From NCBI GenBank assembly GCA_964392965.1, contig CAYMSA010000021.1, positions 1 to 25,090 of the forward strand: DNA of 25,090 nt. Direction: 5' to 3'. Below the pieces are notes generated by a model. That model saw nothing but the letters and a program-made list of their open reading frames with translations, was not told the origin of the DNA and did not search any database. The DNA is from CAYMSA01 sp964392965. Its GTDB lineage: Bacteria > Actinomycetota > Coriobacteriia > Anaerosomatales > Anaerosomataceae. Shown here one piece after another: positions 8,071-14,896 of the stretch. The translations under genes and the position numbers were made by a program. Position 1 is the stretch's first letter; each line of letters opens with the position of its first letter.

Positions 8071-8631
8071 ATGGCTTCACTGTGGCCGAGAGGCCGGGAG
8101 TCGCTACACGGTAGTGCGGTCACGTGCGTGCTGTGGGGCCTTCTTCTTCTGCTGTTTGGCGCCGCGCTCATCACCTGGCCGGACCGTACGGGAGCGGTGC
8201 TCGTCACGCTTCTGGGCGCGTTCATCGCGGTCGCTGGCATCGTTCTCGCGTTCGGGGCCCTGCGCCTGCGACGTCAGGGGACACGCCTCTGGGTTCTCGC
8301 ACTCGTTCCCGCCGTGGCGGTGGTCATGTTCGGGTCGGTCGTCCTGCTCCTGCCCGACCTGGTGAGTACGGTCGTCCTTCTGATCGTCGCTGTTCTCGTC
8401 GTGATCACGGGCGTGGCCGACATCATCGGCTCCTTCGTAATACTTGCGATCGCGCCCTGGTGGTGGCTTCGCCTCCTGAGGGGACTCGTCCTTGCGGGTT
8501 CGGGCCTCTGGGTGCTCACGAGCGACCCCTCCGGACTGGCTGCGATCGGTGTGCTCGCAGCGATATGGGCGTTCGTGCTCGGGGCCCTGTCGCTGGCGTG
8601 CGGTATCCTCGCGGCCAGAGTCCGGGTCTGA
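8071..8631 (+). CDS. HdeD family (DUF308) integral membrane protein
   Basis: 186 residues made almost entirely of hydrophobic helices, about six membrane segments arranged in pairs, matching HdeD/DUF308 proteins in length and pattern. Paired hydrophobic segments separated by short basic or acidic loops (RLRRQGTRLW, WLRLLRG) are typical. In E. coli HdeD is linked to acid resistance at high cell density; in other bacteria the role is unknown. The ATG at 8071 follows GGAGGG (8061-8066). Divergent pairing with a K+ channel might suggest a shared envelope or ion-stress context, but this is inference only. The PAS-like orphan follows on the same strand after about 120 bases. Confidence 0.84.
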   Translation: MASLWPRGRESLHGSAVTCVLWGLLLLLFGAALITWPDRTGAVLVTLLGAFIAVAGIVLAFGALRLRRQGTRLWVLALVPAVAVVMFGSVVLLLPDLVSTVVLLIVAVLVVITGVADIIGSFVILAIAPWWWLRLLRGLVLAGSGLWVLTSDPSGLAAIGVLAAIWAFVLGALSLACGILAARVRV

Positions 8632-8749
8632 GGTTCTCCGAAGAGCGTGGTGGCGGTGGTACGACGCTGGTGCTCGCCCCGCACGGAGGCCGGAGCCGTA
8701 TCGATGCGGCAGGAGGGACTTCGGGCTTCGCCGTGGAGGAAGGTGAGAC

Positions 8750-9148
8750 GTGGGCCACAATGAACATCGTGAGGGTTCTGGAACCCCTGTGAGCGCGTCG
8801 GCGAGCGGCGTCAAGGTGGCCGTCGTCGACCCCGTCTCGCTCCAGGTCGTTTGGTCGAGCGTATCCCTTTCAGCCGCAGACGATGCCACGACAGTCCTTC
8901 CGCTTCACGCTCTCGTGCCGATGGCCGAGGTGATCGACCTCGAGAATGTGCTGCTCGAAGTTGCGGCCACAGGAGTCCCAAGGCGCTTGGAGGCCGATCT
9001 CATCGCCTCGAGTCGGGGTATCGTCACGCTCGTCGTGACCGTTCATCGCATTCCCCGTGAGCTGTTACTCATCGTGGTTGAACCCGGTTGGCGTGCCCGT
9101 AAGGATGCAGCGGCGCGGGGTCGCAGCGAGTCGCGGCCGCAGGGCTGA
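8750..9148 (+). CDS. Small soluble protein, possible single PAS-like domain
   Basis: 132 residues, not confidently recognised. After a polar N-terminus, KVAVVDPVSLQVVWSS, a helical middle, LEADLIASSRGIVTLVVTVHRI and a final LLLIVVEPGW strand give the alternating strand-helix-strand pattern of a minimal PAS sensor fold. There is no attached kinase, GGDEF or DNA-binding domain. The tail is basic (WRARKDAAARGRSESR). The GTG start at 8750 is supported by a GGAGGAAGG-rich ribosome-binding site just upstream, and third-position GC is high through the frame. Function unknown; a ligand-sensing or partner-binding role is a guess. Confidence 0.6.
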   Translation: MGHNEHREGSGTPVSASASGVKVAVVDPVSLQVVWSSVSLSAADDATTVLPLHALVPMAEVIDLENVLLEVAATGVPRRLEADLIASSRGIVTLVVTVHRIPRELLLIVVEPGWRARKDAAARGRSESRPQG

Positions 9149-9202
9149 GGGACGTCGGCGGGTAGGGACGACCGTGTAGCTGATGTGGCGTGTTTGCGGA
9201 CC

Positions 9203-9220
9203 CGCATCGCGTGGGATGCG
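9203..9220. promoter_or_regulatory. Inverted repeat upstream of the second DegV gene, possible operator
   Basis: CGCATC (9203-9208) and GATGCG (9215-9220) form a perfect 6-base inverted repeat around a 6-base spacer. It directly abuts a TAGGAT box (9222-9227) that could act as a -10 element. No clear -35 box is present. The layout would fit a repressor or activator site, or a small RNA hairpin if transcription starts further upstream. Confidence 0.3.
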
Positions 9221-9289
9221 ATAGGATTGTCAGGGGCGGCTACCCGCGGTGCGCACGGCACCCGTCCGCCCAGACGACGGAGGTGTGCA

Positions 9290-10171
9290 GTGGGCGTTCA
9301 GATCATCACGGACTCGGCGTGTGACCTTCCGGTCACGCTCACGCGGGAGCGTGGCATAGAAGTGCTGCCGATGCCGTACTCGATGAAGGGCGAGGACCGC
9401 TTCGACGACCTCGGTGTCTCGACCGACCTCGACTCCTTCTACGCTGACATGCGCGCTGGAGCACGGGTGGTGACCTCGCAGGTCACACTGGGCACGGCGT
9501 ATGCCGCATACGAGCGCGCGTACACCCTCGGACACGAGGTCGTCGTGATCTCGCTGTCCTCGGAGCTCAGCGGGACGTATACTTCTGCGCTTCTCGCCGC
9601 CGAGCAGTTCCGCGAGGCGCACCCCGACGCATCGGTGCACGTGGTGGATTCGCGCTGTGCCTGTACGGGGGAGGGACTGCTGGTGCTTGCGGCTGCCGAG
9701 CGGGCGCGAGCCGGAGCACCCGCGGCAGATGTCGCGGCCTGGGCCCAATCAGCGCGTGGTCGCGTGAACCATGTCTTCACCGTCAACACCTTCGACCATC
9801 TCGTCAGGGGCGGTCGCGTGTCGGCGGCGGTAGGGGCAGCCGGCACGCTTCTCAACATCAAGCCGGTCATGCGCGTGGACGACCGTGGCCGATTGGTACC
9901 CTTCTCCAAGCCGCGCGGTCGGCGCAAAGCGCTGGAGACGATCGCGAACACCACTGCCGAGCGTATCGAGGACTCGGCCTCGCAGACGATTGCCATCTCC
10001 CACGGGCAGTGGCCCGAGCTTGCCGAGGAGATGAAGCGGCTTCTGCTCGATCGTGTGGACGTGGCCGGCGTGATCGATGCCCGGATCGGGTGCGTCATCG
10101 GCGGCCATACGGGCCCCGAGACCCTCTCGGTCTTCTTCTGGGGCAAGGAGCGAGAACCGTTCGCCGGATGA
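9290..10171 (+). CDS. DegV family fatty-acid-binding protein
   Basis: 293 residues. VQIITDSACDLP, VTSQVT, SSELSGTY and the C-terminal IGGHTGPETLSVFF (H273) are all present, so the ligand-contacting positions of DegV/FakB proteins are essentially canonical except that the H-T-G-P-G motif ends in E277. It likely binds long-chain fatty acids for phosphorylation by a FakA-type kinase encoded elsewhere. The GTG start at 9290 has GGAGG 6 bases upstream; the frame is open to 9185, but the upstream residues resemble no DegV N-terminus. It is about 40% or less similar by eye to the DegV at 5805-6629 and differs in the C-terminal motif, so the two probably have different ligand ranges. moeA follows after 116 bases. 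Confidence 0.92.
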   Translation: MGVQIITDSACDLPVTLTRERGIEVLPMPYSMKGEDRFDDLGVSTDLDSFYADMRAGARVVTSQVTLGTAYAAYERAYTLGHEVVVISLSSELSGTYTSALLAAEQFREAHPDASVHVVDSRCACTGEGLLVLAAAERARAGAPAADVAAWAQSARGRVNHVFTVNTFDHLVRGGRVSAAVGAAGTLLNIKPVMRVDDRGRLVPFSKPRGRRKALETIANTTAERIEDSASQTIAISHGQWPELAEEMKRLLLDRVDVAGVIDARIGCVIGGHTGPETLSVFFWGKEREPFAG

Positions 10172-10287
10172 TCCACCGGGCTCGTCGATCACCCTCGCCA
10201 TGCGGTGCCGTGGGCGATTCCGCGCGATGCCCCGTGATAGAGTAGCCGTCGTATCCTTCGTGGATCGCCGCTGAGAGGAGTCGTGTG

Positions 10288-11514
10288 ATGCTGTCTGTGG
10301 CCGAAGCGCAAGAACAGGTGCTCAAGGGCGCGGTGCCGCTTCCGAGTGAGCAGGTGCCTGTTCTCGACGCACTCGGGCGCGTCGCTGCCGAAGATGTGGT
10401 TTCGGACATCGACATCGCCCCGTTCGACAATTCGGCACGGGACGGTTATGCCGTGCGGTCCGCCGATACACTCGGTGCGACCACGGATGCGCCGGTCACG
10501 CTGACGGTTCTGGAACACATCCCGGCAGGCCGGATGCCCTCACGGCAGGTGGGCCCGGGGGAGGCCTCGCGCATCATGACAGGCGCCCCATTGCCCGCAG
10601 GCGCTGACGCGATCGTGATGGTAGAGGACGCACGCGGAGGTGAGGCGGGCGGGGCCGAGACAGTCGATGTCTTCGCGCCCGTTGCCGGTGGTGAGCATGT
10701 CCGGCGCAAGGGTGAGGACGTGCGGCGCGGCGGCGTAGTGGTTGCTGCGGGTGAGATGTTCGGCCCGGCCGGCGTGGGACTCGCGGCCTCGGTCGGCCGC
10801 TCGATGGTCGCCGTGTACCGGCGTCCGCGCGTGGGCATCGTCTCGACCGGTGACGAGCTCGTCGGCATCGATGAGACTCCGGGACTCGGTCAGATCCGCA
10901 ATTCGAACTCGTACTCCATCGCCGCATCGGTGATCCAGGCCGGGGCGGAGGCCGTGATGCTCGGCATAGCCCGTGATACCGAGGCTGAGACGCGGGCGCT
11001 TATCGGCCGCGCCGCGGAGTTCGACGTCATGTTGACGACCGGCGGCGTGAGCATGGGCGACTACGACGTCGTTCGCACCGTGCTCGAGGAGCTCGGCGAG
11101 CTCTCGTACTGGAAGATCGCAATGCGGCCGGGGGCCCCCAACGCGTTTGGCACCATCGCCGGCACGCCCTTCTTCGGCCTTCCCGGCAACCCTACTTCTG
11201 CGATGGTGGGCTTCGAGCTCTACGTGCGGCCGCTGCTGCGCAAGATGGCCGGTCACACGCGACTCCTTCGCCCGACGGTGAACGCGGTGCTGGAGCACGA
11301 TATCTCGACCGATCCTACGCGGCATTTCTTCCTCAGAGGTCACCTGGGCCAGGCTGCGGACGGCTCCTATCGGGTGGCGCTCGCTGGCAGCCAGACTTCG
11401 GCGTTGCTCACGACGCTTCATCGCAGCAACTGCCTGCTGTCACTGCCAGCTGGCCCGGGCGTCTTCGCCGCAGGCGAGGTCGTTTCCTGTATCTGGCTTG
11501 ACGTCGAGGACTGA
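10288..11514 (+). CDS. moeA: Molybdopterin molybdotransferase MoeA
   Basis: 408 residues, the usual MoeA length. It inserts molybdate into adenylylated molybdopterin, the last common step of Mo-cofactor synthesis. The N-terminal LSVAEAQ and IAPFDNSARDGYAV, the RIMTGAPLPAGADAIVMVED segment, the MPT-binding core with GIVSTGDELV, TTGGVSMGDYD and FGLPGNPTSAMVGFE, and the C-terminal barrel are all in order. The ATG at 10288 is immediately preceded by an in-frame GTG (10285); AGAGGAG at 10274-10280 favours the ATG (7-base spacing). No other cofactor gene is nearby, so it is a stand-alone moeA. Its presence implies at least one molybdo- or tungsto-enzyme in the organism. Confidence 0.96.
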   Translation: MLSVAEAQEQVLKGAVPLPSEQVPVLDALGRVAAEDVVSDIDIAPFDNSARDGYAVRSADTLGATTDAPVTLTVLEHIPAGRMPSRQVGPGEASRIMTGAPLPAGADAIVMVEDARGGEAGGAETVDVFAPVAGGEHVRRKGEDVRRGGVVVAAGEMFGPAGVGLAASVGRSMVAVYRRPRVGIVSTGDELVGIDETPGLGQIRNSNSYSIAASVIQAGAEAVMLGIARDTEAETRALIGRAAEFDVMLTTGGVSMGDYDVVRTVLEELGELSYWKIAMRPGAPNAFGTIAGTPFFGLPGNPTSAMVGFELYVRPLLRKMAGHTRLLRPTVNAVLEHDISTDPTRHFFLRGHLGQAADGSYRVALAGSQTSALLTTLHRSNCLLSLPAGPGVFAAGEVVSCIWLDVED

Positions 11515-11534
11515 CCGGAGCCGAGTCCCTGTGA

Positions 11535-11558
11535 CCGCAGCCGACGCTGCGGCTGCGG
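11535..11558 (+). terminator. GC-rich hairpin after moeA, possible weak terminator
   Basis: CCGCAGCC (11535-11542) can pair with GGCTGCGG (11551-11558); a shorter internal alternative GCAGC/GCTGC also exists. It lies 20 bases after the moeA stop and is not followed by a T-run, so it may be a terminator or just an RNA hairpin. Confidence 0.35.
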
Positions 11559-11640
11559 CGACGGGTGGCGTCGGTGGCGACTGGTATCATCGACGGGGAG
11601 CGAGCATGCGGGCTCGAGATCACGGCAGGGGAGGTCTGTG

Positions 11641-12618
11641 ATGCGCACGTCATACGCCATCGGGATAGACGTCGGGGGGACTCGGATCGCCGCCGGGCTC
11701 GTCGATCGCAAGGGGCGGATGCTCAAAGAGGCGAGGGCGTTCACTCCGGCCGAGGCCGGTCCGTTCGCCATCGTCGATGCCATCATTTCGCTCATCGAAG
11801 AGGTCTCGGTTGGTGCTCATCCTTCGGAGATCGCCGGCATCGGTGTCGGGCTTCCGGCGCAGATCGATTTCCTCAAGCAGACGGTGGAGTTCTGCACCAA
11901 CCTGCCCCTGTCCGGCGTCGATGTCCGCTCCCTCATCATGTCGCGCGTTCGCCACTCGGTCACCATCGACAACGACGGCAACTGCGCGGGCATCGGCGAG
12001 AGTCGCTTCGGAGTCGCCAAGCGGACGAGGGACTTCGTGATGATCACGCTCGGCACGGGTGTGGGAGGCGCTCTCTTCCTCAATGGCGAACCATACCGGG
12101 GCTCACGCGGCCTTGGTGCGGAGATCGGCCACACGGTGATCGCGCTGGATGGACCACCGTGCCCCTGCGGTGGCCGAGGTCACCTCGAGTCATTCCTCGG
12201 CCGTCCGGCCCTCGCTGCCCGAGGAAAAGAGGCGGCCGCCTCCTACGCGGCGCACGCCATCCGCGAAGAGGCTGGTGGGGACGCTGACGCGGTGACCGCC
12301 GAGCACGTCATCAATGCCGCGCTCAAAGGTGATCACATCGCACGAGGCATCCTTCTCGAGGCTGGCGCGATACTCGGAGAGGCGCTTGTCGGCATCGTGA
12401 ACCTGCTCAATCCGAGGCTTATCGTGATAGGCGGTGGCATCGGCGAGTCCTGCGGCTTCCTCATCGAGCGGGCTGCGGCCGTGATCGACGAGCAGGCGCT
12501 CGCGGGGCGTCGCGACGTGCGTGTGGTTCCGGCTGAACTCGGGAATGAAGCTGGAGTGCTTGGTGCGGCGGCGCTCGCATTCGATGAACACGATTCGCGA
12601 GAAGGGCTGCATCGCTGA
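11641..12618 (+). CDS. ROK family sugar kinase (probable glucokinase)
   Basis: 325 residues. The N-terminal ATP-binding motif IGIDVGGTRIAAGLVD, the sugar-binding/catalytic IDNDGNCAGIGE (D112), the second phosphate motif LGTGVGGAL and the EIGH (E161, H164) zinc/sugar motif are intact, and the C-terminal IGGGIGE closes the fold. The ROK zinc motif, normally C-x-C-G-x-x-G-C-x-E, reads C174-P-C176-GGRG-H181-LE, so the third cysteine is a histidine, which could still bind zinc. The likely product is glucose 6-phosphate, but N-acetylmannosamine or other hexoses cannot be excluded. The ATG at 11641 follows GGGGAGG (11628-11634); an adjacent GTG at 11638 is the alternative. No transporter or regulator gene is beside it. 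Confidence 0.88.
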   Translation: MRTSYAIGIDVGGTRIAAGLVDRKGRMLKEARAFTPAEAGPFAIVDAIISLIEEVSVGAHPSEIAGIGVGLPAQIDFLKQTVEFCTNLPLSGVDVRSLIMSRVRHSVTIDNDGNCAGIGESRFGVAKRTRDFVMITLGTGVGGALFLNGEPYRGSRGLGAEIGHTVIALDGPPCPCGGRGHLESFLGRPALAARGKEAAASYAAHAIREEAGGDADAVTAEHVINAALKGDHIARGILLEAGAILGEALVGIVNLLNPRLIVIGGGIGESCGFLIERAAAVIDEQALAGRRDVRVVPAELGNEAGVLGAAALAFDEHDSREGLHR

Positions 12619-12682
12619 CGGACCGGGTGACGCGCTCCGCACAGCCACCTCACCTCAGTCACAGAACTTGATTGGAGACTCC

Positions 12683-13714
12683 GTGGACTACTTCGACATG
12701 CTCAAGAAGGCATGGGAGATCACCTGGCGGAACAAGGCACTGTGGGTGCTCGGCCTGTTCGCGGGAGCTTCCTTCGGCGGATTGAGCGGCGGTGGCTCAG
12801 GTCGCGGATCGGGCTCACAGGACTGGTCGGACCCTCAGGCCATGCCCGAGGTGTTGCGCAACATGGAGATGAATGCCGATGCGGTCCTCGGATGGCTGAA
12901 CGCCCATGTCGGCCTCATCATCGCGGTCGTCACCCTACTGTTGCTCATCAGTCTCGTGTGGTGGGTGCTCTCGGTGGCGGCCCGGGGCGGGCTCGTGCAT
13001 GGGGCATCGCGTGCCGCCGAGGGCGAGCGGCCAACGCTCAAGACCGCCTGGTCGGTGGGCTTCCATCACTGGGGCAGGGTGTTCATGATCGGCCTCGCGC
13101 TCATCGGGCCCCTGGTCGTCGTGGGGCTGGCGGTCGCGGCGGGAACGCTCGCGCTTGCGCTCGGGATGGCCGGCCGTGGCGATGCGGCTGCAGGGCCTGC
13201 GACGGGCATGTTCTGCTGCGGGTTGCCGTTGCTGGTGGTCATCGTGGCAGTGATAGCCATCGCCCTCAACATCCTCTACGAGTTGGCGCTGCGCTACGGT
13301 GTTCTCATGGATGTGTCGTTCGGGCAGGCAATCAGGCGGGCCTGGGGCGACCTCGTCGGTCGCAAGGGCGCTATCGCCTTCTGGGCGGTGATGATTCTGC
13401 CGGGTATCGCGTTCGGCCTGATCGTCGCCGCGCTGTTTACCCCGCTCGCCCTACTCGCGGTCCTCTTGGCGTACTCGGAGCAGTACCTGGTTCTGGGCGC
13501 CGTCGTCGCGGTGCTGATCATCGTGAGTCTCGCGGTCAGCGCCGTCTACAGCACGTTCTCGTCTTCGGCGTGGACGGTCTTCTTCCGTCGCATGACGGGC
13601 ATGGAGCCACCCGTCGTGAAGCCGTCGCCCTACGCCTACCAGCCGGGTCAGCCTCCTGTGGCGCCCGTGGTGTCGCCGCCTCCGCCTCCGCCTCCGCCGA
13701 GTACCGATGCCTGA
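12683..13714 (+). CDS. Polytopic membrane protein with Pro-rich C-terminal tail
   Basis: 343 residues. It opens with YFDMLKKAWEITWRNKALWVLGLFAG, an amphipathic/hydrophobic start typical of a broad uncharacterised membrane family in Actinobacteria and Chloroflexi (similar to the membrane domain of glycerophosphodiester phosphodiesterases). A Gly/Ser-rich loop follows, then about five or six further hydrophobic segments including a double-Cys FCCG. The tail (about residues 310-343) is Pro-rich and ends in eight prolines, encoded by a CCGCCT repeat at 13676-13699. Start GTG at 12683 with GGAG 5 bases upstream. Its last 8 bases overlap the rsmI start, suggesting translational coupling. Function unknown. 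Confidence 0.78.
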   Translation: MDYFDMLKKAWEITWRNKALWVLGLFAGASFGGLSGGGSGRGSGSQDWSDPQAMPEVLRNMEMNADAVLGWLNAHVGLIIAVVTLLLLISLVWWVLSVAARGGLVHGASRAAEGERPTLKTAWSVGFHHWGRVFMIGLALIGPLVVVGLAVAAGTLALALGMAGRGDAAAGPATGMFCCGLPLLVVIVAVIAIALNILYELALRYGVLMDVSFGQAIRRAWGDLVGRKGAIAFWAVMILPGIAFGLIVAALFTPLALLAVLLAYSEQYLVLGAVVAVLIIVSLAVSAVYSTFSSSAWTVFFRRMTGMEPPVVKPSPYAYQPGQPPVAPVVSPPPPPPPPSTDA

Positions 13715-14543
13715 GGGCAGCGGGGTTCTCCTCGTCTGCGCGACGCCGATTGGCAATCTCGGCGATGTGACGCTCCGCGTCCTGGACGCGTTGCGTACCG
13801 CCGATGTCATTGCGGCCGAGGACACGCGCGTGACACGGAAGCTGTTGGCGCGCTACGACATCCACACGCCGCTCGAGTCCTACCATGCCCACAACGCCGG
13901 GGAGCGGACGACACTCCTCGTGCAGCGCATCGAGCAGGGGGAGCGCATCGCACTCGTCTCGGATGCGGGCACTCCGGGTATCTCCGACCCGGGTGCGCAG
14001 CTCGTCGACGCATGTCTCGACGCCGGCGTGCGGGTCGAAGTGCTGCCGGGTGCCTCGGCCATCCTCGCGGCGTTGGTCGCAAGCGGGCTTCCGACGCACG
14101 CGTTCTACTTCGGGGGCTTCCTTCCGAGGAAAGCCGGTGAGCGCCTGCAAGCGCTCCACGCGCTCGCGGGGCTCGACGCGACGCTCATCTTCTACGAGTC
14201 CCCCGCCAGAACGGTCGCCACGCTCGCATCGTTGGCCGAGGTCTTCCCGGGGAGAGGCGCGGCGCTCGCCCGGGAGCTCACGAAGCTGCATGAGGAGATC
14301 GTGCGGGGGGATGTCGCCGAGCTTGCGCAGGTCATGGAGGGTCGCCAGCTCAAAGGCGAAGTGGTCCTGCTGGTGGGCGCGCCCGTCGCTCCACAGCAGC
14401 TCGCCATTGACGAGCAGGCTGTTATCGAGCGGCTGCAGCACCATAGGGAACTCGGGCTTAGCCGGCGCGATGCCGTGCGGGAGGTCGCAGCTGAACTCGG
14501 CCTGCCACGCAACGACGTCTACCGGCTAGCACTCGGAAGATGA
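13707..14543 (+). CDS. rsmI: 16S rRNA (cytidine1402-2'-O)-methyltransferase RsmI
   Basis: 278 residues. It 2'-O-methylates C1402 of 16S rRNA at the ribosomal P site using SAM. The family pattern is complete: VCATPIGNLGDVTLR at the N-terminus, AEDTRVTRKLL, the SDAGTPGISDPG loop, LPGASAILAALVASGLP, FGGFLPRK, FYESPARTVATL, and a C-terminal LSRRDAVREVA helix. The ATG at 13707 overlaps the end of the membrane-protein gene and has no clear Shine-Dalgarno, so expression is probably by translational coupling. It converges on the AbrB-like gene with only three bases between the stop codons. Its place beside abrB and metG matches the Bacillus order. Confidence 0.95.
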   Translation: MPEGSGVLLVCATPIGNLGDVTLRVLDALRTADVIAAEDTRVTRKLLARYDIHTPLESYHAHNAGERTTLLVQRIEQGERIALVSDAGTPGISDPGAQLVDACLDAGVRVEVLPGASAILAALVASGLPTHAFYFGGFLPRKAGERLQALHALAGLDATLIFYESPARTVATLASLAEVFPGRGAALARELTKLHEEIVRGDVAELAQVMEGRQLKGEVVLLVGAPVAPQQLAIDEQAVIERLQHHRELGLSRRDAVREVAAELGLPRNDVYRLALGR

Positions 14544-14546
14544 CGC

Positions 14547-14789
14547 CTACAGCTCCTTGATGGCGTCGATGCACTCGGCGCAGATGACGCGATCCTTCAC
14601 CTGCGTGACGTCTTTCTCGCTCCCGCAGATCGCGCACGACTCCTGGAACCGCTGGATGACGATCCGCTCCCCCTCGAGCGCGATCGACAGCGGGTCCTTC
14701 ACGTGGATGCCGAGAGTCCTGCGATACTCCATGGGGATGACGATGCGGCCGAGCTCATCCACGCGTCTGACGATACCGGTGTTGCCCAT
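14547..14789 (-). CDS. AbrB/SpoVT-type transcriptional regulator with C-terminal zinc-ribbon
   Basis: 80 residues. The N-terminal swapped-hairpin DNA-binding domain (TGIVRRVDELGRIVIPMEYRRTLGI) is nearly identical in pattern to Bacillus AbrB. The C-terminal part differs: C52-AI-C55 and C70-AE-C73 make a two-knuckle zinc site in place of the usual AbrB multimerisation domain. In Bacillus AbrB represses many transition-state genes; targets here are unknown. The ATG at 14789 is set by AAGGAG just upstream (minus strand); the frame continues to 14894 without conserved residues. It diverges from metG across a 107-base region with an A/T-rich patch near 14850-14868, so autoregulation and effects on metG are both possible. 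Confidence 0.9.
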   Translation of the reverse strand: MGNTGIVRRVDELGRIVIPMEYRRTLGIHVKDPLSIALEGERIVIQRFQESCAICGSEKDVTQVKDRVICAECIDAIKEL

Positions 14790-14896
14790 GACTGCTCCTT
14801 CGCTGCGGCCCGTGTCCATCAGTACGCTATCATGAAGAGTCGATGGCAGGTTCATGTCTACATAAAAATCCCCAGTTCTGAGACGAGGTAACACCG

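Noticed and set aside
12712..13770. 352-codon frame overlapping the membrane protein
   Set aside because: It is Arg/Gly-rich and lacks motifs; the alternative frame gives a convincing polytopic membrane protein with a ribosome-binding site.
14823..14876. Promoters for metG and abrB in the divergent region
   Set aside because: The patch is A/T-rich and contains partial boxes (TAGACA on the minus strand, CATAAA on the plus), but no pair has acceptable spacing and match on either strand.
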